A model generated the notes under the pieces. It made no database searches, was not told the origin of the DNA, and was given only the letters and a program-made list of their open reading frames with translations. From contig JASHOB010000137.1 of the NCBI GenBank assembly GCA_030041335.1, forward strand, positions 27,685 through 91,684: DNA of 64,000 bases, read 5' to 3'. A program made the translations under genes and the position numbers. Shown here piece after piece: positions 37,817 to 46,002 of the stretch. How positions within the stretch are numbered: position 1 is the first letter of the stretch; each line of letters opens with the position of its first letter. Source of the stretch: Alphaproteobacteria bacterium (GTDB lineage: Bacteria > Pseudomonadota > Alphaproteobacteria > ATCC43930 > CGMCC-115725).

Positions 37817-38182
37817 CGGAGTACAGTTTCCGCCGCCTCAATTTCCTCTCGGGATATAACAGCGCTGGCGATGCGGGGGGTCAGGCGGTTCGGCGCCCAA
37901 AAGCCGTTCCTTCCCGGACGGAGGATCATCTTTCTGAGCAACAGGCGCAAGACGTCCGGGGACGACCGCGTCCCCGCTCGGCATCGAGAACCGTAACGTG
38001 TGGGTAAAGGACGATCGACCGTCCAGACGGCCTTTGTGTTGCATGAAATCACCACCACCGCGCCGTCAGGTCTTCAGGTTGGCTTATCTGGATGTTAGCG
38101 AACGCCAAAATTCCAGAAGCCTATCTTGTTCACGAAAGACAGGTTGGCAGAATGAGTGCGGCTTGCCGAAAGCGGTTCGCGG
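37817..38182. other. Intergenic stretch after selB
   Basis: Only poor frames on both strands. Nothing is recognised. Confidence 0.35.
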
Positions 38183-38443
38183 CTACCTGCGAAGCGCGGG
38201 GCTGATCTTGGCAACGTTGTCACGCGTCGCGTCTCGGTCCGTGAGCATTCGCTCGATAATTGCGAGTACCTGACGGGTCCGCCGCTGAAGTCGCCGACCA
38301 GCAATGGTTTGCGTTCCAATCGCGGAAACAGCGTTCGAGACGAAGATCATCTTGCTCCCCGACGCTTCAATTCCCGACGAATTCAAGGCTGTAGAAATTA
38401 CTTTTCCGATCTGCAAGAAACTGCAATGCCCCTTCGATCTCAT
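38183..38443 (-). pseudogene. RidA/YjgF-family remnant
   Basis: The minus frame reads ASGSKMIFVSNAVSAIGTQT, then RTRQVLAIIERMLTDRDATR and DNVAKIS. This is the central part of the RidA (enamine/imine deaminase) family: GxxIFVSGQxxxD, QTRQVLxNIExxLxxxGxxxxDVVKI. The FVSNAV segment has lost the usual Gly, the IAGGD loop is altered, and the C-terminal catalytic Arg/Glu region is missing. It is a broken gene of about half the normal 125-130 aa. Confidence 0.7.
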
Positions 38444-38563
38444 CTAGGTTATTGGCGTTCTTGTAGAACGCCTCGAGAAAGGACCTTGATGTGCAGGTCA
38501 GCCTTGGTCCTAAAATCGACTGAGCGGCCTAGGCTAAGCGCGGCCAATCACAGAGGAAGTCCG

Positions 38564-39100
38564 ATGAAGGTACGTAGTTTGTCTGCAATCGCGCTGGTCA
38601 CCAGTGTTCTCGCCTCCGCAATGGCATATGCCCAGCAGTCGCCAGCGGCGCGGCCCGATCTGAACGCAATTCCCGAAAAGATGCCATTCAATCTTCCCTT
38701 TGGGCCGCCGATCTCGATCGACCGGGCCGAGTCGCTTGTTCAGGCGGCCATCGCCGAAGCCAAGAAGCGCGGCTGGGAGATGAGCGTCGCGGTGGTTGAC
38801 CCGAACGGCGATTTGAAAGCCTTCGGCCGAATGGACGGCGCCCAGTTCGCGTCGATTAGCATCTCGCAGCACAAGGCGCGCGTCGCTGCGCGATACCGCC
38901 GGCCGACACGCGCCTTCGAAGATGCGGTGCAAAAGTTTGGCTTCAATTACGTTTTGACACTCGACGATATCATCGCCTCGCGCGGCGGCATTCCCTTGGT
39001 CGATGACGGCAAGATTATTGGGGCAATCGGCTGCTCAGGTGGCGCGGGTTCGCAAGATGAGGCGGTCTGCACGGTTGCCGCCAACGCGATCAATAAGTAA
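38564..39100 (+). CDS. Secreted GlcG/HbpS-type protein
   Basis: This 178-aa protein has a signal peptide (MKVRSLSAIALVTSVLASAM, cleavage near AYA-QQ) and a GlcG/DUF336 (heme-degrading HbpS-like) domain: SLVQAAIAEAKKRGWEMSVA, VVDPNGDLKAFGRMDGAQF, SISQHKARVAARYRRPTRAF and GGIPLVDDGKIIGAIGCSGG. GAGGAAG precedes ATG 38564. The conserved C-terminal GxSGG is present as GCSGG. Homologues are found near catabolic enzymes and can bind heme or cobalamin; the role here is unknown. Periplasmic. Confidence 0.87.
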   Translation: MKVRSLSAIALVTSVLASAMAYAQQSPAARPDLNAIPEKMPFNLPFGPPISIDRAESLVQAAIAEAKKRGWEMSVAVVDPNGDLKAFGRMDGAQFASISISQHKARVAARYRRPTRAFEDAVQKFGFNYVLTLDDIIASRGGIPLVDDGKIIGAIGCSGGAGSQDEAVCTVAANAINK

Positions 39101-39207
39101 CGACCCTTCTTGCCACCCCCTGAAGGCGTGATGACGCGGCAAGCGGACACCGCTGATACCGCTGCGCTGCGGGAGTAATCGCCCTACCGCCTACCCTATG
39201 CCAAGTC

Positions 39208-39243
39208 ATAAGTGTTGACTTATTGATAAGTTCCGGCTTATAT
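39208..39243 (+). promoter_or_regulatory. ArsR operator and promoter
   Basis: Three alternating half-sites, ATAAGT (39208), ACTTAT (39218) and ATAAGT (39226), make two overlapping perfect palindromes. A TTGACT -35 hexamer (39215-39220) and a TTATAT -10 (39238-39243) with 17-bp spacing overlap them, so a bound ArsR-type protein would block the promoter. The -10 overlaps the first candidate ATG (39242). Confidence 0.65.
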
Positions 39244-39250
39244 GTTGCCC

Positions 39251-39577
39251 ATGCGTGAGATCAAGGTTGCGACGGTGATACAGGCGCTTGCCGATCCGAC
39301 ACGGCGGGGCATTTACGAGCGAATTGTGAGAGCCGGCGAAACCACCGTTGCTGAACTAGCGCGGACTAGCACTGTCTCACAGCCGGCGATATCGCAACAC
39401 ATGAAATCGCTGCGTGAGGCGGGTCTGGTAGGGCAACGCCGTTCGGGACGCAACACGCATTACCGCGCCGACCCTAGAGGTCTCGAGCCGCTTGTCGACT
39501 GGATTGGCATCTATGGCGAGTTCTGGCGCGGCCGCTTCGCGAAGCTGAAGGAGCTCCTGAAAGAGATGGATTCATGA
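39251..39577 (+). CDS. ArsR-family regulator
   Basis: This 108-aa winged-helix repressor has the HTH QALADPTRRGIYERIVRAGE and TTVAELARTSTVSQPAISQH, MKSLREAGLVGQRRSGRNTH. It lacks the metal-binding CVC box of ArsR/SmtB, so it belongs to the non-metal subgroup paired with SRPBCC proteins. ATG 39251 is preferred over ATG 39242 because the latter lies in the -10 element; the transcript would then be leaderless. Its stop overlaps the next gene (ATGA). Confidence 0.88.
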   Translation: MREIKVATVIQALADPTRRGIYERIVRAGETTVAELARTSTVSQPAISQHMKSLREAGLVGQRRSGRNTHYRADPRGLEPLVDWIGIYGEFWRGRFAKLKELLKEMDS

Positions 39578-40020
39578 CAAAGTCTGCTAGCCGCGACATC
39601 GTTGTCGAAGAAGTGCTCCCGCATCCCGTGAATACCGTGTGGCGGACGCTGACGACCGGCGAGTTGATTGGCCGCTGGCTTATGCCGAACGACTTTGAGC
39701 CGGTGGTCGGCAAACAATTCACCTTTCAAACGAAGCCGATGGGTAAATGGGACGGAATCGTTCATTGCCAGGTGTTAGAAGTCATACCCCACGAGCGTCT
39801 CGTCTATAATTGGAAGGGCGGCTCAGACGACAACGCCGCCTACGGTTCGCCGCTCGACAGTGTTGTGACTTGGACACTCACGCCGGTCGATGGCGGTACG
39901 CGATTGCGTCTCGTCCATTCCGGCTTCCGCTCGCCAGAGAATGATTTTGCCTTCGATGCGATGAGCGGCGGTTGGAGCAAAGTCATGCGATCGATCAGCC
40001 GGGTCGCCGGCGAGCGCTAG
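39574..40020 (+). CDS. SRPBCC/AHSA1-family protein
   Basis: This 148-aa START-like (Activator of Hsp90 homologue) protein has the family pattern VEEVLPHPVNTVWRTLTTGE, LIGRWLMPNDFEPVVGKQFT and VVTWTLTPVDGGTRLRLVHS. It forms a hydrophobic cavity for small ligands. It overlaps the ArsR gene by 4 bp; the ArsR-SRPBCC pair is a very common two-gene unit of unknown ligand. Confidence 0.88.
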   Translation: MTKSASRDIVVEEVLPHPVNTVWRTLTTGELIGRWLMPNDFEPVVGKQFTFQTKPMGKWDGIVHCQVLEVIPHERLVYNWKGGSDDNAAYGSPLDSVVTWTLTPVDGGTRLRLVHSGFRSPENDFAFDAMSGGWSKVMRSISRVAGER

Positions 40021-40178
40021 CGGTAAGAGCGATTGCCGGAGGGCGCCTATATATCCCACATAATTCGCGGGCGCGGTCGCAACCGGACGGCCGTCCACTA
40101 TGCGCAGGTTGCTTCTATGGACCCCGAGGACGACCCGTGCCGCCCGATTAGAGTTGTAGTTTTGCGCTAGGAAGTAGA

Positions 40179-40330
40179 CTAAGCACGCGCGTAGTGCTTG
40201 CAGTACTCCGCAGGCGTCACGTCGACCTGGTCGACGAGAGCGCGGCACAGCGTATCTGCATTGGCAAAGCCGCAGCGCAAGGCTACCTGTTTGGATGTGT
40301 CCCGACCGCTCTCGCGCAGGCGGCGGGCTG
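40179..40330 (-). pseudogene. AraC-family regulator fragment
   Basis: The minus frame ends with ARRLRESGRDTSKQVALRCG, FANADTLCRALVDQVDVTPA, EYCKHYARA, the second helix-turn-helix and C-terminus of an AraC (GlxA-like) regulator. The N-terminal domain and first HTH are missing. Only about 50 of an expected 320 residues survive. Confidence 0.75.
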
Positions 40331-40392
40331 CCACGGTGGTGCAAGCAGGGTAACAGAAACGACGGAGATCGTGGTTGACGCCGACGGAACGG

Positions 40393-41283
40393 TTACGAAG
40401 CAGGATTCGAGGCAGGCGGGTCGGCGGGAAGCGGAATGAATTCGTCATGGTCGAGGTCGGGCAACTTCATTCTCCCGGCGCGCCAATCGGCCTTCGCTTG
40501 TTGGATCCGTTCCCGCGACGACGAAACGAAATTCCATTCGATGAAGCGTTCGCCCAGAGGCTCGCCACCGAGCAACATGACCGTCGAGTGCTCAATCCCG
40601 GTAAGCAATACCGGCTGGCCCGGCGTGAAGACCAGCATCATGCCCGTCCGGAATGTTCGGCCACCAGTTTCGATCGATCCGGCGGCGACATAAGCGGCGC
40701 GCTCAGGATATTCCGCCGGCAATTGCACCCGTGCTCCGGGTGCGAGCGCCGCGTGAACGTAGAACATCGGCGAGTGAACTTTCACCCGTGCTTGGTCTCC
40801 GGACAAACTGCCGGCGATGAGTCGCGTCCACGCGCCACCCTCCTCGAAGGTCGGCAGATCGTCGATGCCGTGATGCGCGAAGGCCGGCTCGGTTTCCTCG
40901 ATCTCCAACGGGAGGGCAACCCAGGTTTGAATGGCGTGGAGCCTTCCACCTTCCGAGCGCGCCCGCTCGAACCGTTCCGAATGAGTGATCCCATGACCGG
41001 CCGTCATCCAATTGACCTCGCCGGGCCGTATCGGCTGCTCGGAGCCAACGCTGTCGCGGTGCATGATTTCGCCATCGAACAGATAGGTAACGGTTGAGAG
41101 GCCGATGTGGGGATGCGGTCGGACGTCAATGCTGCGCGGGATGCCGCGCGGGAAATCGACCGGTCCGATATGATCGAAAAAGATGAAGGGACCGACCATC
41201 CGCCGCTGGGCGAAGGGCAGGACACGACCAACTTCGAACCCGCCGAGATCGCGGCGGCGCTGCTCGATCACAAGCTCAAGCAT
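40393..41283 (-). CDS. Pirin-family protein
   Basis: This 296-aa bicupin is of the pirin family. ATG 41283 has AAGGAGG upstream. The N-terminal cupin carries the metal ligands (RPHPHIGLSTVTYLFDGEIM, HRDSVGS; WMTAGHGITHSERFE), complete His-His-His-Glu. The C-terminal cupin is at about 170-270. Bacterial pirins can have quercetinase activity or act as redox-linked regulators. It stands alone here. Confidence 0.9.
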   Translation of the reverse strand: MLELVIEQRRRDLGGFEVGRVLPFAQRRMVGPFIFFDHIGPVDFPRGIPRSIDVRPHPHIGLSTVTYLFDGEIMHRDSVGSEQPIRPGEVNWMTAGHGITHSERFERARSEGGRLHAIQTWVALPLEIEETEPAFAHHGIDDLPTFEEGGAWTRLIAGSLSGDQARVKVHSPMFYVHAALAPGARVQLPAEYPERAAYVAAGSIETGGRTFRTGMMLVFTPGQPVLLTGIEHSTVMLLGGEPLGERFIEWNFVSSSRERIQQAKADWRAGRMKLPDLDHDEFIPLPADPPASNPAS

Positions 41284-41711
41284 CGATCCTCCTTGCTGAC
41301 CCACTCTAACAATTCCACCGAATCAGCTCATTGTACCGCGTACTCCGCTCCGGCCAATCGAACATGACTTCATCGCGCGACGTGAAACGAAACGTTTCGG
41401 GTCCGCGAGCCCAGCCAAAGACCGCGCCTCGCATTTTATGGGCAGCGGCGACTTGCCGGCTCGGCGTACGAGGAGTTGCGTGAGCAGACCGAAGCATATG
41501 GGCGATCAATCACTTCAGAACAGCCTCCATGCCTTCGCCGCACCGAGGAACTTATCTCATGACGCTGATTGCGAAGCAGTTTTCCGAGAATATCCTATTC
41601 AAGAATTGGCATGCATCGTGATCGAGCCTGACAAAACCAAGAAGCGGTCAGGGTGTAGTGTGGTCCAGCGACCAGAGTTTGACCAAGCTTTCTTGACCCC
41701 GAGAGGCGATC
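41284..41711. other. Intergenic stretch
   Basis: Low-quality frames only (for example 41438-41800 plus overlaps the exonuclease start in another frame). Nothing is recognised. Confidence 0.35.
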
Positions 41712-42590
41712 GTGAGCCGACCCTTGCTTGTCGTCGATGGCGATTCCTTTGCCCATCGATTCTATCACGCGCTCCCGAAAACGATTCGGCGACGAGGTAA
41801 CAAAGGTGCTGGTGCTATCGTCGGGTTCGCGAACTTTCTGCTTCGGCTCTATGACGACGAATGCCCTCGTGCCGTTCTTGTCGGGTGGGATACACTCGAG
41901 GCCCCAACCTATCGGCACGAGCTGTTCACCGATTATCAATCGGGGCGTGACTTCGATGCTGAGCTCGTGGATCAGCTCGACGTCCTCCCCCAATTCGTCA
42001 GCACCTGCGGCTTCGCCTATGCCAAGGCCGCCGGCTACGAGGCCGACGATTTTCTCGCCGCGGCCGTTGCCCGAGAAGAGCGTCGCGGCGGTACCGTCAT
42101 CGTCGCAACCGGCGACCGAGACGCCTTTCAGCTTGCTTCGGAGAAAACTACGATTCTCCAGCCCCTGGGTGGCGGCATGACGGCGCGCATCGGGCCCGCG
42201 GAGGTGCGCGAACGTTACGGAGTCGACCCCGGCCAGGTTCCTGACTTCATCGCGCTTCGCGGAGATCCCTCGGATAAACTGCCAGGAGCGAAGGGCGTTG
42301 GCTCCAAGGGTGCGGCCGCCTTGCTCCGCAAATATGGAAGCCTCGAGGCAGCGCTTAAAGATGGCCGTTTCGCTATGCAAGCGACGGAGTTGCGTCTCTA
42401 CCGCTCGATCGCGACCATGGATGAATCGGCCCCGCTGCCGCCGCTCCGGAGCCAGACTCCGACCTGGGCAAGGGCCGCTGCGTTGGCGCGACGGTGGCAG
42501 CTCAATCGTCTCGGGGAGCGCCTCGACACGCGCGCGAGACAAGTCAAAGAATATCGGGAACGCCCCGGCGTTGTTCGCGAACGGTCCTGA
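41712..42590 (+). CDS. Stand-alone 5'-3' exonuclease (PolA N-domain-like)
   Basis: This 292-aa flap endonuclease resembles the N-terminal domain of DNA polymerase I. It starts with GTG 41712. Catalytic acidic residues are in LLVVDGDSFAHRFYHAL (about 5-21), GYEADDFLA (about 108-116), VATGDRDAFQLAS (about 130-142) and ALRGDPSDKLPGAKGVGSKG (about 180-199, including the helix-hairpin-helix). No polymerase domain follows. It would remove flaps or primers, supplementing PolA. Confidence 0.88.
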   Translation: MSRPLLVVDGDSFAHRFYHALPKTIRRRGNKGAGAIVGFANFLLRLYDDECPRAVLVGWDTLEAPTYRHELFTDYQSGRDFDAELVDQLDVLPQFVSTCGFAYAKAAGYEADDFLAAAVAREERRGGTVIVATGDRDAFQLASEKTTILQPLGGGMTARIGPAEVRERYGVDPGQVPDFIALRGDPSDKLPGAKGVGSKGAAALLRKYGSLEAALKDGRFAMQATELRLYRSIATMDESAPLPPLRSQTPTWARAAALARRWQLNRLGERLDTRARQVKEYRERPGVVRERS

Positions 42591-42875
42591 GGACCACTGC
42601 GGCAGCCGGACGGCGCTCAACCAGACGTAAGCCGCTCAATCGTTTACCGCTGGCTTCCCCCAAGGCGGGCAACGGAACAGCTCGGGTGTCGATATCGCCA
42701 CATGACCACGGGTCTGGACGAGAGTCCACACCCAAAGCCAATGATTCCTAACCGGATGGGCCTTGGTATGATGACCAACCACTTCCGAGCCAACCGCGGA
42801 CGATCGACCAAGACCTCTTATCGGTCGTTACGTCCATCGTGACGAGAATCGGGGGCGAATCGCAACGGGGACGCC
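42591..42875. other. Intergenic stretch
   Basis: No recognised feature. Confidence 0.35.
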
Positions 42876-43382
42876 GTGGCTACCAGACGAAAACAGCGTT
42901 CACAGGACCCCCCGAACGACGGAATACCGGATTTCTCCCGCGAGTTCGGATCGGACCGGCGTGCCGCCTCAGAGCTCGCGCTCACGTGGAGCATTTTCGT
43001 CGCGGCGCGCAAGTGGAAGGCCAAGGTCGATCACGCCTTGTCGACGCATGAACAGACCCAAGCCCGATTGGAAACCTTGTCTTCGATCGCGCATCGCCCG
43101 AAAGGAATAACACAGGCGGATCTCGCGAAGTTCATGCGGATCGAGGGGCCGACGCTCGTCCGCATTCTCGATCGCCTTGAAGCAGACGGTCTCGTGACGC
43201 GGAGGGTCGATGCTGGCGACGGGCGGCGGAAAAGCGCTACGCTCACCGACGCCGGCCGTGCAGCATTGGCAATGCAACGGCGAACCGTGGCTGCTTTGCG
43301 CAAAGACGCGCTTGCCCATCTTTCCGACAGGGAAATCGACGCCGGCATCGCGCTGCTGCGGAAAATCCTTCGCGGTCTGTAG
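42876..43382 (+). CDS. MarR-family regulator
   Basis: This 168-aa protein starts with GTG 42876. The winged helix is RPKGITQADLAKFMRIEGPT, LVRILDRLEADGLVTRRVDA, GDGRRKSATLTDAGRAAL. It has the N-terminal dimerisation helices (LALTWSIFVAARKWKAKVDH) typical of the SlyA branch. No obvious partner gene: the nearest downstream gene is the TauD dioxygenase 420 bp away in the same direction. Confidence 0.88.
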   Translation: MATRRKQRSQDPPNDGIPDFSREFGSDRRAASELALTWSIFVAARKWKAKVDHALSTHEQTQARLETLSSIAHRPKGITQADLAKFMRIEGPTLVRILDRLEADGLVTRRVDAGDGRRKSATLTDAGRAALAMQRRTVAALRKDALAHLSDREIDAGIALLRKILRGL

Positions 43383-43803
43383 CGGCGATGCCGCGGCCAC
43401 AAGATTGCGCGCATTTCGATAGTGTGCTAACGAATTTTCTGTGATGCCGAATGGGGGAGGACGGGTTATGACGCTAGAACGAGCCATCTGCACGAAGAAT
43501 GGTACGGCGTGATGTCCTTCGCGGTCGGCGCCGCCCTGATAGCCCCGGAGACCGGGGCCGCGATGAGCCGGGATTCGCGGGTTGATGAGCAAGTATCGTG
43601 CTGCTCCCGAACCGACGACATGAGCGCTGGACGAAGGGAAGTTCACCATCGAGCTGCAAAGCCGCGCCATCGACGATGATACCAGCGGCGCACCCCGGCT
43701 AGCGCTCAACGCGGCCCGGGTGCAAGCGGTCCGCCGCGTGACGGAGCGGAGGCCTCTCCGGCAGCTCCGCGCCACCTGCCAACAATAGACTGCGGAGTTG
43801 CCT
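43383..43803. other. Intergenic stretch upstream of dioxygenase gene
   Basis: A few short plus frames, none protein-like. No palindrome strong enough to call an operator. Confidence 0.35.
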
Positions 43804-44679
43804 ATGTTCGAACCTGTCCAATCGCAACAGACATTCCGCCGGATTGCGGTACGGCCGCTGACCGGCGCGCTCGGCGCCGAAATACGCGACGTCGATCTCG
43901 CGTGGCCGCTCGATGAAGATACCGAGCGCGAGATTTTCGCCGCGTTTCGCGACTACCTCGTGGTCTATTTTCCCGACCAGCCGATATCGCACGAGGCGCA
44001 TCTGACCCTCGCGCGCCGGTTCGGACCGGTGATCACGCTGCCGCAGATTTTCTCGGTGCCAGAGTGCCCCGACCTGCAAATGATCCGGCGCGAGGCGGAT
44101 GCGAAGGGACGCGTGGTCGGCGAGACCTGGCACACCGACAGCACGTTTCTGGAGCGGCCGCCCTATTGCGTCGTCATGCGTGCGCTCGAAGTGCCACCGA
44201 GCGGCGGCGACACCGCTTTTTCCAATCTCTATTTGGCCTACGAGGCGCTGTCGCCGAAGATGAAGGAACTTTTGTCGGGTCTTCGCGGGGTCCATACCGC
44301 GGCGCGTCTTTTCGGATCGCAGCAACCCGCGAACCCAAACCGATCCTTCAAATTTCCCGAGATCAACGCCAGCGAAGGCGATAAAGAGATCACGCATCCC
44401 GTCGTGTGCACCCACCCGGTCTCGGGGCGGAAATTCATCTACGTGAATAACGTCTTCGTCCACCGGTTCGACGGCATGACGGAGGAAGAAAGCGCGCCGC
44501 TGCTGCAATACTTGTTCGCCCACTGCGCCAAGGTCGATTTCACCTGCCGTGTCCGTTGGCACAAAGATCAACTTTTGATCTGGGACAATCGCGCGACTTA
44601 TCACAGGGCGATCGCGGACTACGACGGTTGCGCCCGCCATGTGGTGCGGGCCACGGTCGAAGGGCCTCGACCATCATAG
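43804..44679 (+). CDS. TauD/TfdA-family dioxygenase (copy 1)
   Basis: This 291-aa Fe(II)/2-oxoglutarate-dependent dioxygenase is of the TauD/TfdA type. Metal ligands are His110 and Asp112 (WHTDSTF) and His267 (NRATYHRA); the 2-oxoglutarate-binding Arg is in ARHVVRATVEG. Family stretch: LEVPPSGGDTAFSNLYLAYE. ATG 43804 is preferred to TTG 43798. Known members oxidise taurine, 2,4-D or alkyl sulfates; the substrate here is not determined. Confidence 0.9.
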   Translation: MFEPVQSQQTFRRIAVRPLTGALGAEIRDVDLAWPLDEDTEREIFAAFRDYLVVYFPDQPISHEAHLTLARRFGPVITLPQIFSVPECPDLQMIRREADAKGRVVGETWHTDSTFLERPPYCVVMRALEVPPSGGDTAFSNLYLAYEALSPKMKELLSGLRGVHTAARLFGSQQPANPNRSFKFPEINASEGDKEITHPVVCTHPVSGRKFIYVNNVFVHRFDGMTEEESAPLLQYLFAHCAKVDFTCRVRWHKDQLLIWDNRATYHRAIADYDGCARHVVRATVEGPRPS

Positions 44680-44982
44680 GCCAAGACGATATCAGCGAGA
44701 ATTAAGAACGTACAACAGGGCTTGATCGGCATTCCCAAATTCCAGGACATGTGGCTCGGCTCGATTGACAATTGATTTTCCAGACACTTCTTGTCGAGCA
44801 AAGACGGAAGACGTGCTGAGCACGGCGCTGTCTCGCGGGCTCAAATGCTCGTTATTGCCGTAGACGCGGCCCCATCCATCGCCTCTCAAACAGGGACGGC
44901 GCCCTAGCGCGCCCTCGTACGCCCCTCGCGTCTAGCGCCGGCCTACGATATTCTCGGGAGTGATTTCCTTGGAGTCGCCGAA
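44680..44982. other. Intergenic stretch between dioxygenase genes
   Basis: No gene recognised; it holds the leader of the second dioxygenase gene. Confidence 0.35.
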
Positions 44983-45864
44983 ATGGATCTCGTTCCGCTT
45001 CACCCCGATTTTGGCGCGGAGGTGCGCGGCCTCGACATAATTGACGTCGCTACGAGCGATAAAGCCTATCAGACCGTGCGCTCGGCGTTTGAACAACACA
45101 GTCTTCTCTTGTTTCGGGATCAGGAGATCGGCGATGACGTACAGGTGGCTTTTTCGCGCGCTTTCGGACCCCTGGAGCGCGTCAAGGTCGGTTCCGAAGG
45201 ATTCGGCACGTTTTACAGTCGTCTGAACAATCTCGCGTCGGACGGCAGCCTCGTGCCCGAGACCCATCGCCAGGCGTTGACTGCCCGCGCAAACCAGCTC
45301 TGGCATACGGACAGCTCGTTTAAACAGATACCAGCTTTGGCCTCGGTTCTATCGGCTCGTGTCGTTCCTCAGCGCGGCGGCGAGACCGAGTTCGCCTCCA
45401 CGAGGCACGCCTGGGCGCGACTGTCAACGTCGCTGCAGGCGCGTTTGCGCGACGCTGTCGTTACGCACTCCTACGCCCATTCTCGCGATCAAATCGATCC
45501 AACCTTGATGACGGACCCGGAGCGCACGGCCTTGCCACCGGCAAGGTGGCGCATGACATGGGGCAATCCGGTGAACGGCCGCCTTGCGCTCTACATAGCC
45601 TCGCACGCATGTGCCATCGTCGGTTTGGCGGACACGGAGGCGCGAGCGTTGCTGGACGAGCTGATCGCTAATGCAACCCGACCGCAGTTCACGTACCTGC
45701 ATCATTGGCGACTGGGCGACGTGTTGATGTGGGACAATCGGGCGACGATGCACCGCGGCCGACCCTGGCCGCACGATCAACCGCGATCGGTGGTTCGGAC
45801 GACGGTATCTGCCGTTGATGCGGACGGGCTTGCCGAAGTGCGCCCCCCAAACGGCACTCTCTAA
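44983..45864 (+). CDS. TauD/TfdA-family dioxygenase (copy 2)
   Basis: This 293-aa paralogue of the previous gene is closer to the 2,4-D/phenoxyalkanoate (TfdA-like) subgroup. Ligands are His108 and Asp110 (LWHTDSSFKQ) and His257 (NRATMHRGRPW); Arg in PRSVVRTTV binds 2-oxoglutarate. LSARVVPQRGGETEFASTRH is the family loop. It begins MDLVPLHPDFGAEVRGLDII, the typical N-terminus of this clan. The two TauD-like genes are co-oriented but 303 bp apart, so probably separate transcripts. Confidence 0.9.
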   Translation: MDLVPLHPDFGAEVRGLDIIDVATSDKAYQTVRSAFEQHSLLLFRDQEIGDDVQVAFSRAFGPLERVKVGSEGFGTFYSRLNNLASDGSLVPETHRQALTARANQLWHTDSSFKQIPALASVLSARVVPQRGGETEFASTRHAWARLSTSLQARLRDAVVTHSYAHSRDQIDPTLMTDPERTALPPARWRMTWGNPVNGRLALYIASHACAIVGLADTEARALLDELIANATRPQFTYLHHWRLGDVLMWDNRATMHRGRPWPHDQPRSVVRTTVSAVDADGLAEVRPPNGTL

Positions 45865-46002
45865 GGGAGCTCAACACCGACGTCTCGCTCGAAGTCAATG
45901 AGGCATAGGGGGACCGAAGGCCCTAATTCTCCAAGGTAAAATCCGACCTAGCCGTCCCAAGACAATTGGCGCCTATTCCGGCAAATGCCGCCCCCGATGT
46001 GG

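Noticed and set aside
43699..44640. 313-aa minus frame across TauD copy 1
   Set aside because: Mirror frame; TauD motifs are on the plus strand.
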